A stretch of 26,511 nucleotides of DNA from QHCF01 sp003244275 (GTDB lineage: Bacteria > Actinomycetota > Acidimicrobiia > Acidimicrobiales > QHCF01): positions 1 to 26,511 of the forward strand of contig DAIROT010000030.1 in assembly GCA_036806345.1 (NCBI GenBank), read 5' to 3'. How positions within the stretch are numbered: the stretch's first letter is position 1; each line of letters starts with the position of its first letter. The position numbers and the translations under genes are program-made. Below, in pieces: positions 1-7,623 of the stretch. The notes beneath the pieces were generated by a model. That model saw only the letters and a program-made list of their open reading frames with translations. It was not told the DNA's origin and made no database searches.

Positions 1-30
1 GCTCAACGCCGAGGTCACGGCGAAGCCGAT

Positions 31-543
31 CTACACCACTGCGCGGGGCGCCATCCCCGAGACGTCGATCTTCACAGCGTAAAGCTGGTCAGTGGACAGC
101 TCAGTGAACACGGTCAGTACCCGACTGACGGAGAGCCAGATCGCTGCCGGGTTCAATAACGAAACTGAGCCGGTCATGAGCGGTGCATGCCACTGACAGG
201 CAACAGGACCTCTCGACCAGCCGCCCTCGGGCACCTCCTCGGTAGCCAGATAGCGGTGGTGGTGCACGGCACTACACCCGGACAATGGGACCAGCGGAGG
301 GACGTCAAATCGGCGCTCGATGTGAATCGAGCTCGGGCGACCGAAGGCGGAGGTGCCGACGTTGTAGAAAAGCACGTTCTCGGTGTCGACAAATGCATTT
401 TGATCACTGCTGTAGACACCCGTGAGCCGGTAGGACGGACCAGCCTCGGCCGCCAGCCTCCGCACAGCTAGGCGCAGCGCTGCTCGAAACTCGAGCATTG
501 ACCCACTCGGCTCAAAGGGCAGACGAGTGACTGACCATGACTC
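31..543 (-). other. Unrecognised ~170-residue domain in frame behind the integrase
   Basis: After the usual end of an integrase (about 620) the same open frame continues for roughly 200 residues. From about 543 to the TAG at 31-33 it has the texture of a folded protein: an amphipathic stretch (LEFRAALRLAVRRLAAEAG), a motif DTENVLFYNVGTSAF, an HHHRY cluster and a beta-rich tail. I do not recognise the family. It may be the body of a separate gene joined to the integrase by loss of a stop, or a true fusion. Met at SGSMLEFRA is a possible independent start. Confidence 0.4.
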
Positions 544-1803
544 GACCCGGCCGTCGGCCGGTCCGCGGACCACCCAGGCATCTCGCTCATCATCAAGCCG
601 AGGGTGGCGAGACGTCAAAGGGTTTGTCTCTCGGCATGGCTCAGGCGTTTTCTTGTCCAATGCGGCCGCCCGACGGACCACCGCGCTCTCGGTCATCCCG
701 GGCAGCACGTGCTGGTACAAAGTTGCGGTGATGGTCGGGCTGGCATGACCCAGGAGCTCGGCGGCGACCTTGGTGGGTGTCCCGTCCTCCAGCAGGCCGG
801 TGGCGGCCGTGTGGCGGGCATCGTGTAGGCGAATACGGCGCAGGCCGGCGCCCTTGGCCAGTGCGTCGAAGCGATTGGAGTAGAAGTCGGGGTGGTAGGG
901 CTGGCCGTCCTCCCGGGTGAAGACATAGCCCGTTTCGGTCCAGAGCGGACCGGCAACCACCCGCTCGGCGTCCTGGCGAACCAGATGCGCCCGCAATGCC
1001 GAGACGGTCACCGGGTCCAGAGGAACGCTGCGGCGTCCGGCCGCAGTCTTGGGGGTTGACTCCACCGCTTTACCGCCCACCACTACAAGAGTGTGAACGA
1101 AGCGGGCCCGGCCGGCGTCAAGGTCAATATCCGCCCAGCGCAGTCCGGCCACCTCGCCTCGCCGGGGCCCCAGGGTCAAGAAGATACGCCAGACGGCGGC
1201 CAGGCGGTCACCGGCGATGGCGGTAAGGAACTGGCGGGTCTCGGCATTGGTCCAAGCCGCCATCTCCCGCTGGGCGACCCGGGGCCGGGTCCACCAGGGC
1301 GGCCGGGTTGCGGGGGATCAGGCCGTGGCGCACGGCGTGCTCCAGCGCCATGCGCAACACAGTGGAGGTGAGCTGGACGCTGCGAGCTGACAGCCCGCCC
1401 CGTCCCTGCGTCGAGCCCGAGGCTCGCAGAGTGTCGTAGAGGCCCTGGATGGCCTTGGGGGTCAGCCGGGCCAACGGGACGCTCCCGATATGGGGCACGA
1501 CCCAGTGCCGGACCACCGACTGGTACTGGGTCAGCGTGGCCGGACGAAGACCCCTGCTGCCTGGATGGCCAGCCACTCGCCCTCCAGGAACTCGCCGACC
1601 GTGATCTGAGCGGGCCGGGCCGCGTAGATGCCGACCTGAGCGTCGGCCAATGCCCGGGAGAGACCAGCCTCGGCCTCCTTGCGGGTGGCAAAGCCGCCCT
1701 TGGAGACCCGGCGCCGGGCGCCGGTCGGCCCGTCGGTCACGTCGTAGACGACGGTCCAGGGGTGGCCCCGGCCGGGTGTGCGTTGGTAGGCGCGTCCCTT
1801 CAC
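31..1803 (-). pseudogene. Tyrosine site-specific integrase, two frameshifts
   Basis: The reading frame starts at GTG 1803 behind a strong Shine-Dalgarno (AGGAGG at 1810-1815). It encodes an N-terminal arm-binding region, then shifts frame in the C4 run at 1551-1554 (one base apparently missing) into the core-binding segment (about 1545-1290). It shifts again near 1281-1290 (one base apparently extra) into the catalytic domain, read from 1263. The catalytic residues are all present in the last segment: Arg34 (in PRRGE), His147-x-x-Arg150 (LHDARHT), His173 (LLGHAS) and Tyr183 (TLYQHV), numbered from 1263. The family catalyses integration and excision of phages and integrative elements by strand exchange through a phosphotyrosine. 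The two opposite single-base shifts in G/C runs could be real decay or sequencing error. The catalytic frame continues without a stop to 31 through a segment that does not look like integrase. Confidence 0.85.
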
Positions 1804-1869
1804 GCTCTGCCTCCTGCTTCCACCAGAACGCTAGCGCCCCGGCAGCACTTCGGCAGCACTCCACAAAGA

Positions 1870-1891
1870 AGCCGGCCCTTGCGGACCGGCT
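1870..1891 (-). terminator. Rho-independent terminator of tRNA-Pro
   Basis: On the minus strand a GC-rich stem (AGCCGGTCC / GGGCCGGCT, one G-T type pair, short CGCAA-like loop) is followed by TTCTTTG. It lies 27 bases beyond the tRNA 3' end and before the integrase start, so it would end the tRNA transcript and insulate the integrase. Confidence 0.6.
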
Positions 1892-1917
1892 CACCTTCTC
1901 TGACCTGCACTTACTTG

Positions 1918-1991
1918 TCGGGCTGCCGGGATTTGAACCCGGGACCTCTTGACCCCCAGTCAAGCGCGCTACCAAGCTGCGCCACAGCCCG
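1918..1991 (-). tRNA. tRNA-Pro (anticodon GGG)
   Basis: The minus strand folds as a complete cloverleaf. The acceptor stem is CGGGCTG/CAGCCCG with discriminator A (1918), the D arm contains AGCTTGGTAGC, and the anticodon stem CTTGA/TCAAG encloses loop CTGGGGG, giving anticodon GGG, which reads CCC and CCT proline codons. The T arm is CCGGG-TTTGAAT-CCCGG. CCA is not encoded. A hairpin terminator follows, then an integrase gene; this tRNA is the probable integration site. Confidence 0.95.
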
Positions 1992-2053
1992 TGCTCCCGC
2001 AGCGTAGCGGCTGGCGGGCCAGCCCACCAAGCTGGCCGACCCCAACCTCAGAG

Positions 2054-2329
2054 TCAAATGTGGTGAGCCACCCACTCCACCCCCTGGTAGAGGCGGTAGC
2101 CGAGGTAGACCACGGTTCCACCCGCCAACAGTCGAAAATGCCATGGCACCCGGCTCGCCGTCCCCCCGGTCACCCGGCCGCAGACCGGGCACGTGCCGTC
2201 CTCCCCCAGTGCGTCACGCGGGTAGGAGGCAGCGCACTCCTCACACCACACCGCCTCAACCGCAGGGTCCGAGTCCATCGGCTCGATATTGCCCGACGAC
2301 GGGACCGAGGACGCGCCTGACTCAGTCAA
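2054..2329 (-). CDS. Small zinc-ribbon protein with C-terminal membrane helix
   Basis: A 91-residue protein when read from TTG 2329; an ATG at 2278 would give 74 residues and leaves both domains intact, so the start is uncertain. A zinc ribbon is formed by two Cys pairs, WCEECAASY and CPVCGRV, spaced about 20 residues apart. The C-terminus carries one hydrophobic segment (LLAGGTVVYLGYRLYQGVEWV) likely to be a membrane anchor, leaving the ribbon in the cytoplasm. There is no enzyme motif. The gene is flanked by the tRNA and the SpoIIE-type phosphatase on the same strand. The TTG lies 3 bases ahead of the stop of a possible 12-codon leader ORF, which could couple its translation. The function is unknown; a role as a small membrane adaptor is only a guess. 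Confidence 0.65.
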   Translation of the reverse strand: MTESGASSVPSSGNIEPMDSDPAVEAVWCEECAASYPRDALGEDGTCPVCGRVTGGTASRVPWHFRLLAGGTVVYLGYRLYQGVEWVAHHI

Positions 2330-2360
2330 CTGTGACCGCCAGACGCGTTATTTCCTCCAT
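2322..2360 (-). other. Possible 12-codon leader ORF
   Basis: An ATG at 2360 begins a 12-residue frame (MEEITRLAVTVD) that ends in TGA at 2322-2324, overlapping the region of the TTG start at 2329. A -10-like hexamer TATCTT (2369-2374) sits 8 bases before the ATG, so a transcript could begin at or next to this ATG. It might be a leader peptide coupled to the zinc-ribbon gene. The evidence is only positional. Confidence 0.25.
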
Positions 2361-2368
2361 AGTGGTCA

Positions 2369-2374
2369 AAGATA
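2369..2374 (-). promoter_or_regulatory. -10-like hexamer TATCTT
   Basis: TATCTT on the minus strand lies 8 bases before ATG 2360 and about 40 bases before the zinc-ribbon gene. No convincing -35 is visible. The 2330-2470 interval otherwise contains only a short GGAT-rich run (about 2403-2422). Confidence 0.3.
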
Positions 2375-2470
2375 GCGAGCCCATCGGCCCGGCTTGGACC
2401 GAATGGATGGGATGGATGGATCGGCGGCTGTTTGCCCGGTTCAGCGGACCGACAACTCGACCGGCCAGGG

Positions 2471-3568
2471 TCAGGTCCGCCGAATGGCCACGATGGCCAC
2501 GTCGTCGCCCAGCGGCTCGGAGGCGAAATCCTGGGCCGCCTCCAGGAGCGACTTGCACAAGGTGTTCACGTCCTGACCCGGATCGCGGCGCACCATGGCG
2601 GCTACTCGCTCCTCCCCAAAGAGGAGCTCACCCGCTCGGGCCTCGGTCAACCCGTCGGTGTACAACAACAGCAGGTCGCCTGAATTGAGGCGAACCTCCC
2701 GGCTGGTGTAACTGCCCTTGGGGTCGAGGGTCAACAGGGGGCCGGTCGAGCGAAGGGGCTGGACCTCACCGTCGTGCCACAGCCAGGCCGGCGGATGGCC
2801 AGCCGAGGCAAATCGAAGGGTCCCGGCCACCTGGTCGAACACCACCGCGCACAATGAGACCAGCTCTTCGGGTCGCCCCTTGGACGAGGACAGCATCAAG
2901 TTGAGCTCCTCGATGGCCTGACCCGGATCCCGGTACTGGCGTAGGAACACTCGCAACAGGTACTTGACCTGGAAGGCGGTTATCGATGGCTCGATGCCGT
3001 GACCGGTGACATCACCGATCACCGCCGTCAGACGATTGACGGCGGTGGGATAAAGGTCATAGAAGTCCCCGGCCATGGCGCCGGTCCCGGGCTGGTACAC
3101 CTGGCCAACCTCGAAACCGTCGATGTCGGGGAGGCCGCCCGGAGCCAACCGGGCAGCCCAGCGCATGGGGGCCAGCTCCTCCTGGGCCAGCACCTCCTCG
3201 GCTCGTCGCTCGAGCAGGGAGCGACGCTCGGCCAGTCGGGAGGCCGACAAGAAGCGGGGGCCATAGCGTATGGAGACGGCCACCGGGACCAAGATGAGCA
3301 GGAAGGGCAGCGCCATGAGCACGGTCCCGGCGATGGCAGTAGCCAGGAAGATGATCGCCAGGACCACATAGAGCAGGGTGGTATGAGCCTCTTTGATGAA
3401 GGCGGAGGCGGCCAGCACCAGTACATCCTGGGTGGTACGGCCCCGTCGAACGTCCTGTTCGACTCGTCGCCGGGCTCTACTGAGCCGTCGACAGGACCGA
3501 CCCCAGACCAGGGCGGCTACCCCGCAGGCCACAGCCACCACCACCAGGACTGGCTGCTCCACCTGCAC
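2471..3568 (-). CDS. Membrane-bound SpoIIE-family serine phosphatase (PP2C-like)
   Basis: A 365-residue protein from GTG 3568. Residues 4-22 form one hydrophobic helix and residues about 65-100 a hydrophobic hairpin, so the enzyme is membrane-anchored. A linker (about 105-135) leads to a SpoIIE/PP2C phosphatase domain (about 150-363) with its metal-binding motifs: GDFYD (167-171), GDVTGHG (185-191), ASAGHPPA, LLLYTDGLTEA and the terminal DDVAIVAIR. Such enzymes dephosphorylate serine on anti-anti-sigma factors in partner-switching pathways. No anti-sigma or STAS partner lies next to it, so its substrate is probably encoded elsewhere. The start is supported by a TAGGGT hexamer 6 bases upstream, implying a leaderless message. 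There is no PAS or GAF sensor domain; sensing may be through the membrane region. Confidence 0.92.
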   Translation of the reverse strand: MQVEQPVLVVVAVACGVAALVWGRSCRRLSRARRRVEQDVRRGRTTQDVLVLAASAFIKEAHTTLLYVVLAIIFLATAIAGTVLMALPFLLILVPVAVSIRYGPRFLSASRLAERRSLLERRAEEVLAQEELAPMRWAARLAPGGLPDIDGFEVGQVYQPGTGAMAGDFYDLYPTAVNRLTAVIGDVTGHGIEPSITAFQVKYLLRVFLRQYRDPGQAIEELNLMLSSSKGRPEELVSLCAVVFDQVAGTLRFASAGHPPAWLWHDGEVQPLRSTGPLLTLDPKGSYTSREVRLNSGDLLLLYTDGLTEARAGELLFGEERVAAMVRRDPGQDVNTLCKSLLEAAQDFASEPLGDDVAIVAIRRT

Positions 3569-3574
3569 GCCCGC

Positions 3575-3580
3575 ACCCTA
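3575..3580 (-). promoter_or_regulatory. -10 hexamer TAGGGT of a leaderless phosphatase gene
   Basis: TAGGGT is separated by 6 bases (GCGGGC) from GTG 3568. Actinobacterial TANNNT -10 elements start transcription about 7 bases downstream, which here is the start codon itself. Confidence 0.5.
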
Positions 3581-3640
3581 ATCCCGCCTGGGCCGGCGAG
3601 GCCGCCCGGCGCCGACGCCGGTCACCCAGCGTCCCCGTCC

Positions 3641-5047
3641 TCAGGAGCTCGATCGGCGCCGCACCCGCAGCTCGAGGGGCGTGGGACCGAATTCGAAATG
3701 CTCCCGGAGCCGCCGCTCGATATATCGCAGGTAGGTCGGATGAAGGCGATGGTTGGCGAACAGGGTGAAGGTGGGCGGGTCGATGGCGCCCTGGGTGGCG
3801 TAGAGGATACGAGCCCCGGGGGCCGCGTGGGCGACCTGGGCGGCCTGGATCACCCGGTTGAGCTCGGCGGTGGGTATCCGGCGATGGTAGGCCTCGATGG
3901 CCAGGTTGATGGTGGGGTGGAGCTTGTGGACGCCCAGACCGGTGAGGGCGCTGACCTTGACCACCGGCGCATAGCCGAGGAAGGCCAACCGGTCTTCCAC
4001 GTCAGCCAGCACGCTCTGGCGGGCGTCGGTGCCCAGGCACTCCCACTTGTTGAGGACCATGACCACCGGGCTGCCGGCCGCGTCGATTCGCTCGGCCAGG
4101 CGCTGGTCCTGGTGGGTGACGCCCTCAGTGGCGTCGATGACGAGCAGGGCGATGTCGGCCCGGTCGATGCTCTGCAGGGCCCTAACGACCGAGTAGTACT
4201 CGGGCCCCTCCCCGACCCTCGAGGCCCGGCGCATGCCGGCGGTGTCCACGAAGCGCAGTAGACCGTGATCGGTGCTGACCACGGTGTCGACGCTGTCCCG
4301 GGTGGTCCCCGGCCGGTCGTGGGTGATGGCCCGCTCCTCCCCGACCAGCCGGTTGAACAGGGTGGACTTGCCCACGTTGGGCCGCCCCACCACGGCCACC
4401 GCGGGGCACGTCGCCTCTGCGAAATAGGCCTCCTCTTGCGCTGCGTCCTCGCCCACCTCCACCGGGTCCGCCCCCACCAGGCGCCCCACCATCTCGTCCA
4501 GCAGGTCCCCCGTACCCCGCCCGTGGAGGGCGCTGACCATCCAGGGATCACCCAGACCCAGGCGGGCGAAGCCCCAGGCATCGGGCTCTCGGGTCTCGGA
4601 GTCGACCTTGTTAGCCACCAGCATCACTCGCTGGCTGTTCGAACGCATCAGGCGGGCCACCGCCTCATCCTCGGTTGTGATTCCAACGGCGGCGTCCACC
4701 ACCAGCAGAACCAGGTCGGCCTGGGCCACCGCCCGTTCGGCCTGGACACTCACCTGATGGTCGAGGGGATCGTCGGTGTCCAGCCAGCCACCGGTGTCGA
4801 CCACGGTGAAGGGTGTGCCGTTCCACTCGGCGGGAAGGCTCTTGCGGTCTCTCGTGACCCCCGGGTGCTCCTCCACGATGGCCACCCGCCGTCCCACGAA
4901 GCGATTCACCAGCGCCGACTTGCCCACATTGGGTCGCCCAACCACCGCCACAGTGTTCTGGCCGGCGCCGTTCTTGCCGACGGCGTCCTCACCGACGGCG
5001 TTCTCACCGGGGCTTGTCCTACCGGCGGCTTCGGCGCCCCGGCTCAA
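3641..5047 (-). CDS. der: Ribosome-assembly GTPase Der (EngA)
   Basis: A 468-residue double GTPase needed for 50S subunit maturation. G domain 1 has the P-loop GRPNVGKS (37-44), DTGG (84-87) and NKVD (146-149). G domain 2 has GRPNVGKS (221-228), DTAG and NKWE. A C-terminal KH-like domain follows and ends in basic residues. The first ~30 residues are a low-complexity extension built from 15-base repeats, absent from typical Der, so the true start could lie inside it. The start taken here is TTG 5047, overlapping the stop of the upstream DUF512 gene as TTGA, which indicates translational coupling. The assignment is secure; only the start is uncertain. Confidence 0.96.
   Translation of the reverse strand: MSRGAEAAGRTSPGENAVGEDAVGKNGAGQNTVAVVGRPNVGKSALVNRFVGRRVAIVEEHPGVTRDRKSLPAEWNGTPFTVVDTGGWLDTDDPLDHQVSVQAERAVAQADLVLLVVDAAVGITTEDEAVARLMRSNSQRVMLVANKVDSETREPDAWGFARLGLGDPWMVSALHGRGTGDLLDEMVGRLVGADPVEVGEDAAQEEAYFAEATCPAVAVVGRPNVGKSTLFNRLVGEERAITHDRPGTTRDSVDTVVSTDHGLLRFVDTAGMRRASRVGEGPEYYSVVRALQSIDRADIALLVIDATEGVTHQDQRLAERIDAAGSPVVMVLNKWECLGTDARQSVLADVEDRLAFLGYAPVVKVSALTGLGVHKLHPTINLAIEAYHRRIPTAELNRVIQAAQVAHAAPGARILYATQGAIDPPTFTLFANHRLHPTYLRYIERRLREHFEFGPTPLELRVRRRSSS
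4965..5009. repeat. Three 15-base imperfect tandem units in the Der N-terminus
   Basis: Units at 4965-4979, 4980-4994 and 4995-5009; the last two differ at a single base (ACGGCGTCCTCACCG and ACGGCGTTCTCACCG). On the coding strand they encode a five-residue periodic stretch (GENAV, GEDAV, GKNGA) ahead of the first P-loop. This looks like recent slippage expansion of a non-conserved leader. Confidence 0.75.
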
Positions 5048-6453
5048 CGTCTCTCCAATGCCCGGCGCAGCGACAGGCCGTCGGCCGGCACCACCTCCAC
5101 CGGCCGGGGCAGCTCGGCTGGGGTCATGCCGTCGAGGAAGCGTCCCTGTGACAGGCAGGCGTCGGGGAGCAGGTACCGATGACCCTCTGGCTGGCAGCTC
5201 AGGGCCCTGGCCAGATCGGCGCCCACCAGCAGGCCGGCCACTCCGATGTTGCCCCCAAAGAATTGGTTGTCCACCGTCACCACCCGCACGTCGGGGCGCC
5301 TCAGGGCGTTCACCAGGGGAAGCAGCACCGCCGCTCCGTAGGTCCCGGTCACAATGCCCACCGGTGCGCTGGGTCGAGGTCGCAGGGCGACCCTGGTTGC
5401 CATCCGACCCTGGCCCGCCGCCCCGTCCTGCACATCGCCGCTCAGGCCGCCTTCCCGACTGGCCCGGTAGCCCTCCGCCGGTGCGCCGTCCACCCAGGCG
5501 AAGAAGCCCGGACGAACACCCATGGCCGCCTCGGCCAGGCCGGCGAAGGAAGCCTCGAAGGCCCGGGCCATGCCGATCCCGTTCTCGTGCTGGGGGAAAC
5601 CCTCGTAGGCGTCCAATCCGGGGAAGGGGCGGTCGGCCAGCAGGTGGTACTCATCGGCAGCAAAGACCACGCGGCGCCCCAGCGCCTCGACAAACGCCTC
5701 CTGCCACTCGGCCACCGTGTCCAGCACCGCCCTCGCCTCCTCGGGCGTGTGCGGCCTCATGGCCGCCTCATGGGACCACCGGCTCACTCCGAGGGGGACC
5801 ACCGCAGCGGTAGCCAGCTCGGGATACTGGTCGAGCACCCCAGCCAGAGTGTCGTGCAGGATGGCGCCATCATTGACCCCTGGGCACACCACCACCTGGC
5901 CGTGGACCTCGATGTCATGGTCCAGTAACGCCCTCAGCCAGCGAAGGCTGGTGGCTCCCCGCCGATTGCGCAGCATGCGGGCCCTCACCTCCGGGTCGGT
6001 GGCGTGGATGCTGACGAATAGCGGGCTGAGACGCTCGGTCACCACCCGCTCCAGATCGGCCTCGGTGAACCGGGTGAGGGTGGTGAAGTTGCCATACAGG
6101 AACGAGAGCCGGTAATCGTCGTCCTTCATGTACAGGCTTCGCCGCATCCCCTTGGGGAGCTGGTGGATGAAGCAGAACTCGCAGTGGTTGTCACACGTTC
6201 GGACCCGGTCGAAGAGGGCCGAGGAGATCTCCAGACCCAGGGGCTCCCCCTCCGACTTGGCCACGGTGACGCTCTGCTCCAGCCCACCGCGGAACAGCTC
6301 CAGGTCGAGATCGGCTTCGTCCACCAGCATCTGGTATTGGATGATGTCGCGGGGTGTCTCGCCGTTGATGGAGACGATATCGTCGCCCACCAGGATCCCC
6401 GCTCGGGCTGCCGGTGAGCTGTCGTCCACGGCCACCACCCGAGGTAGTGCCAT
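5044..6453 (-). CDS. DUF512 / radical-SAM-like Fe-S protein with PDZ-like N-terminus
   Basis: A 469-residue protein from ATG 6453. The N-terminus (about 3-60) is PDZ-like (AARAGILVGDDIVSINGE). It is followed by a Cys motif C87-x3-C91-x2-C94 (CDNHCEFCF) of the type that holds a radical-SAM [4Fe-4S] cluster, then a TIM-barrel-like region (FVSIHATDPEVRARML; VVVCPGVNDG) and a C-terminal DUF512 domain. The domain order matches the widespread TIGR03279-type family, whose function is unknown. The frame stays open well upstream of 6453, but that part lies over ispH on the other strand and is not coding. The gene overlaps der (TTGA). A TATCCT hexamer 6 bases before the ATG suggests a leaderless transcript. 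Confidence 0.9.
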   Translation of the reverse strand: MALPRVVAVDDSSPAARAGILVGDDIVSINGETPRDIIQYQMLVDEADLDLELFRGGLEQSVTVAKSEGEPLGLEISSALFDRVRTCDNHCEFCFIHQLPKGMRRSLYMKDDDYRLSFLYGNFTTLTRFTEADLERVVTERLSPLFVSIHATDPEVRARMLRNRRGATSLRWLRALLDHDIEVHGQVVVCPGVNDGAILHDTLAGVLDQYPELATAAVVPLGVSRWSHEAAMRPHTPEEARAVLDTVAEWQEAFVEALGRRVVFAADEYHLLADRPFPGLDAYEGFPQHENGIGMARAFEASFAGLAEAAMGVRPGFFAWVDGAPAEGYRASREGGLSGDVQDGAAGQGRMATRVALRPRPSAPVGIVTGTYGAAVLLPLVNALRRPDVRVVTVDNQFFGGNIGVAGLLVGADLARALSCQPEGHRYLLPDACLSQGRFLDGMTPAELPRPVEVVPADGLSLRRALERR

Positions 6454-6459
6454 ACCGAC

Positions 6460-6465
6460 AGGATA
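6460..6465 (-). promoter_or_regulatory. -10 hexamer TATCCT of the DUF512-der unit
   Basis: TATCCT on the minus strand, then 6 bases (GTCGGT), then ATG 6453. No Shine-Dalgarno is present, consistent with leaderless initiation. Confidence 0.5.
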
Positions 6466-6501
6466 AGCGTCGGGTGAGCCGGCCATTCCGGGCCTCACCG
6501 G

Positions 6502-6507
6502 TACCCT
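6502..6507 (+). promoter_or_regulatory. -10 hexamer TACCCT of ispH
   Basis: TACCCT, then 6 bases (GGGGCG), then GTG 6514. The two divergent genes thus show the same hexamer-N6-start layout inside a 60-base intergenic region. Confidence 0.45.
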
Positions 6508-6513
6508 GGGGCG

Positions 6514-7560
6514 GTGGACGTCGAGAGGGTGCTGCTGGCCCAACCCCGGGGTTTTTGCGCGGGAGTGGAGATGGCCATCAAGGCCCTGGCCTGGATGGTG
6601 CGCATCTACGAGCCGCCGGTCTACTGCTACCACGAGATAGTTCACAACCACTCGGTGGTGGAACGCTTTCGGCGGCTGGGAGTGGTGTTCGTGGACGACG
6701 TGGCTGAGGTCCCGGCCGGGGCGCCTCTCATGCTCAGCGCCCACGGCTCGGCCCCCGAGGTAGTGGCCGCCGCCCGAGCCAACGGCGGGGTGGTGGTCGA
6801 CGCCGTGTGCCCGCTGGTGACCAAGGTCCACCACGAGATGAAGGTTCGGGCCAAGAAGGGCTTCACTGTCCTCTACGTGGGCCACGAGGGCCACGAGGAG
6901 GCCATCGGGACCATGGCCGAGGCTCCTGGAGCGGTTCGGCTGGTGGAACACGAGGAAGACGTGGACACCATGTCCGAGCCGGAGACACCGGTGGCCCTCC
7001 TGGCCCAGACGACCCTCAGCCACGACGAGTGGTCGGGGATCATGCGCCGGGCCAAGGAGCGCTTTCCGGACCTGTGGGTGCCGGGCCGCAGCGACCTGTG
7101 CTATGCCACCACCAATCGCCAGGCCGCGCTCAAGGCCATTGCCGGACGGTCCGACGTGGTGGTGGTGATCGGCTCAGCTAACTCCTCCAATACCGTCGCC
7201 TTGGAGAAGGTGGCCCGGGCCGAGGGATGCACCGAGGTCTACCGGGTGAACCATGCCGACCAGTTGCCTGACCAGCTGGCTGGGACGGTCGGGGTCACGG
7301 CCGGGGCATCGGCGCCCGATGACCTGGTGCGCCAGGTGATCGAGCGTCTGGCTCCGAGCCAGGGAGTCGAGCTGGTGCAGGTGGGCCTGGAGGACGAGTA
7401 CTTCCCTCCCCCTCCCGAGCTCCGGGACCTGCTGCGGGCGGCCTCCACTGCCGCCACCCTGGCCGTGGGTGGCCCGGCCGACGCCGGCGCGCTACCAGCC
7501 GAGGACCGCGATACAGCTGCCAGCGACGTCCTCGACGCCCTGGCCAACATCACCTCTTGA
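6514..7560 (+). CDS. ispH: 4-hydroxy-3-methylbut-2-enyl diphosphate reductase
   Basis: A 348-residue enzyme of the last step of the methylerythritol phosphate pathway, reducing HMBPP to isopentenyl and dimethylallyl diphosphate with an Fe-S cluster. The three cluster cysteines are Cys15 (PRGFCAGV), Cys99 (DAVCPLV) and Cys196 (DLCYATTNRQ). Substrate-binding motifs include EIVHN (41-45), SAHG (75-78), the HEEAIGT loop, TTLS (166-169) and the SANSSNT loop. The start is GTG 6514, just before the conserved N-terminus, with no Shine-Dalgarno. The C-terminal ~40 residues after DLLRA are Ala-rich and non-conserved. The gene is divergent from the DUF512 gene and convergent with the aldo/keto reductase. 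Confidence 0.97.
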   Translation: MDVERVLLAQPRGFCAGVEMAIKALAWMVRIYEPPVYCYHEIVHNHSVVERFRRLGVVFVDDVAEVPAGAPLMLSAHGSAPEVVAAARANGGVVVDAVCPLVTKVHHEMKVRAKKGFTVLYVGHEGHEEAIGTMAEAPGAVRLVEHEEDVDTMSEPETPVALLAQTTLSHDEWSGIMRRAKERFPDLWVPGRSDLCYATTNRQAALKAIAGRSDVVVVIGSANSSNTVALEKVARAEGCTEVYRVNHADQLPDQLAGTVGVTAGASAPDDLVRQVIERLAPSQGVELVQVGLEDEYFPPPPELRDLLRAASTAATLAVGGPADAGALPAEDRDTAASDVLDALANITS

Positions 7561-7588
7561 AGGGGCCGGATGTTGAAGGGGCCAGATG
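7557..7588. repeat. 16-base tandem duplication across the ispH stop codon
   Basis: TTGAAGGGGCCGGATG (7557-7572) is followed at once by TTGAAGGGGCCAGATG (7573-7588), one mismatch. The first copy contains the ispH stop. GATGTTG (7570-7576) can pair with CAACATC (about 7620-7626), which could form a loose hairpin between the convergent genes. Confidence 0.7.
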
Positions 7589-7623
7589 AGGATGGTGGCA
7601 TCACCGTTCCACGAGGCCCAACA

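Larger units (their letters stand above)
1..1917. mobile_element. Edge of a tRNA-Pro-integrated element (putative)
   Basis: A tyrosine integrase gene lies immediately downstream of the tRNA-Pro 3' end on the same strand, the usual arrangement at attL of integrative elements that use the 3' half of a tRNA as attB. The element would extend leftwards out of the window, so no second attachment copy can be seen. The integrase is frameshifted, so the element may be immobile. The boundary at the tRNA end is inferred from this arrangement, not from an observed direct repeat. Confidence 0.45.

Noticed and set aside
187..471. Plus-strand frame of 94 codons near the left end
   Set aside because: Antisense to the domain fused to the integrase; no start signal or motif.
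2403..2422. GGAT-type microsatellite
   Set aside because: Only about four imperfect units; no sign of function.
2999..4261. 420-codon plus-strand open frame
   Set aside because: Antisense to the phosphatase and der genes; Gly/His/Asp-rich without motifs.
6454..7023. 190-residue N-terminal extension of the DUF512 frame
   Set aside because: It overlaps ispH on the other strand and has no similarity to the family; ATG 6453 with its own -10 hexamer fits the PDZ-like start.
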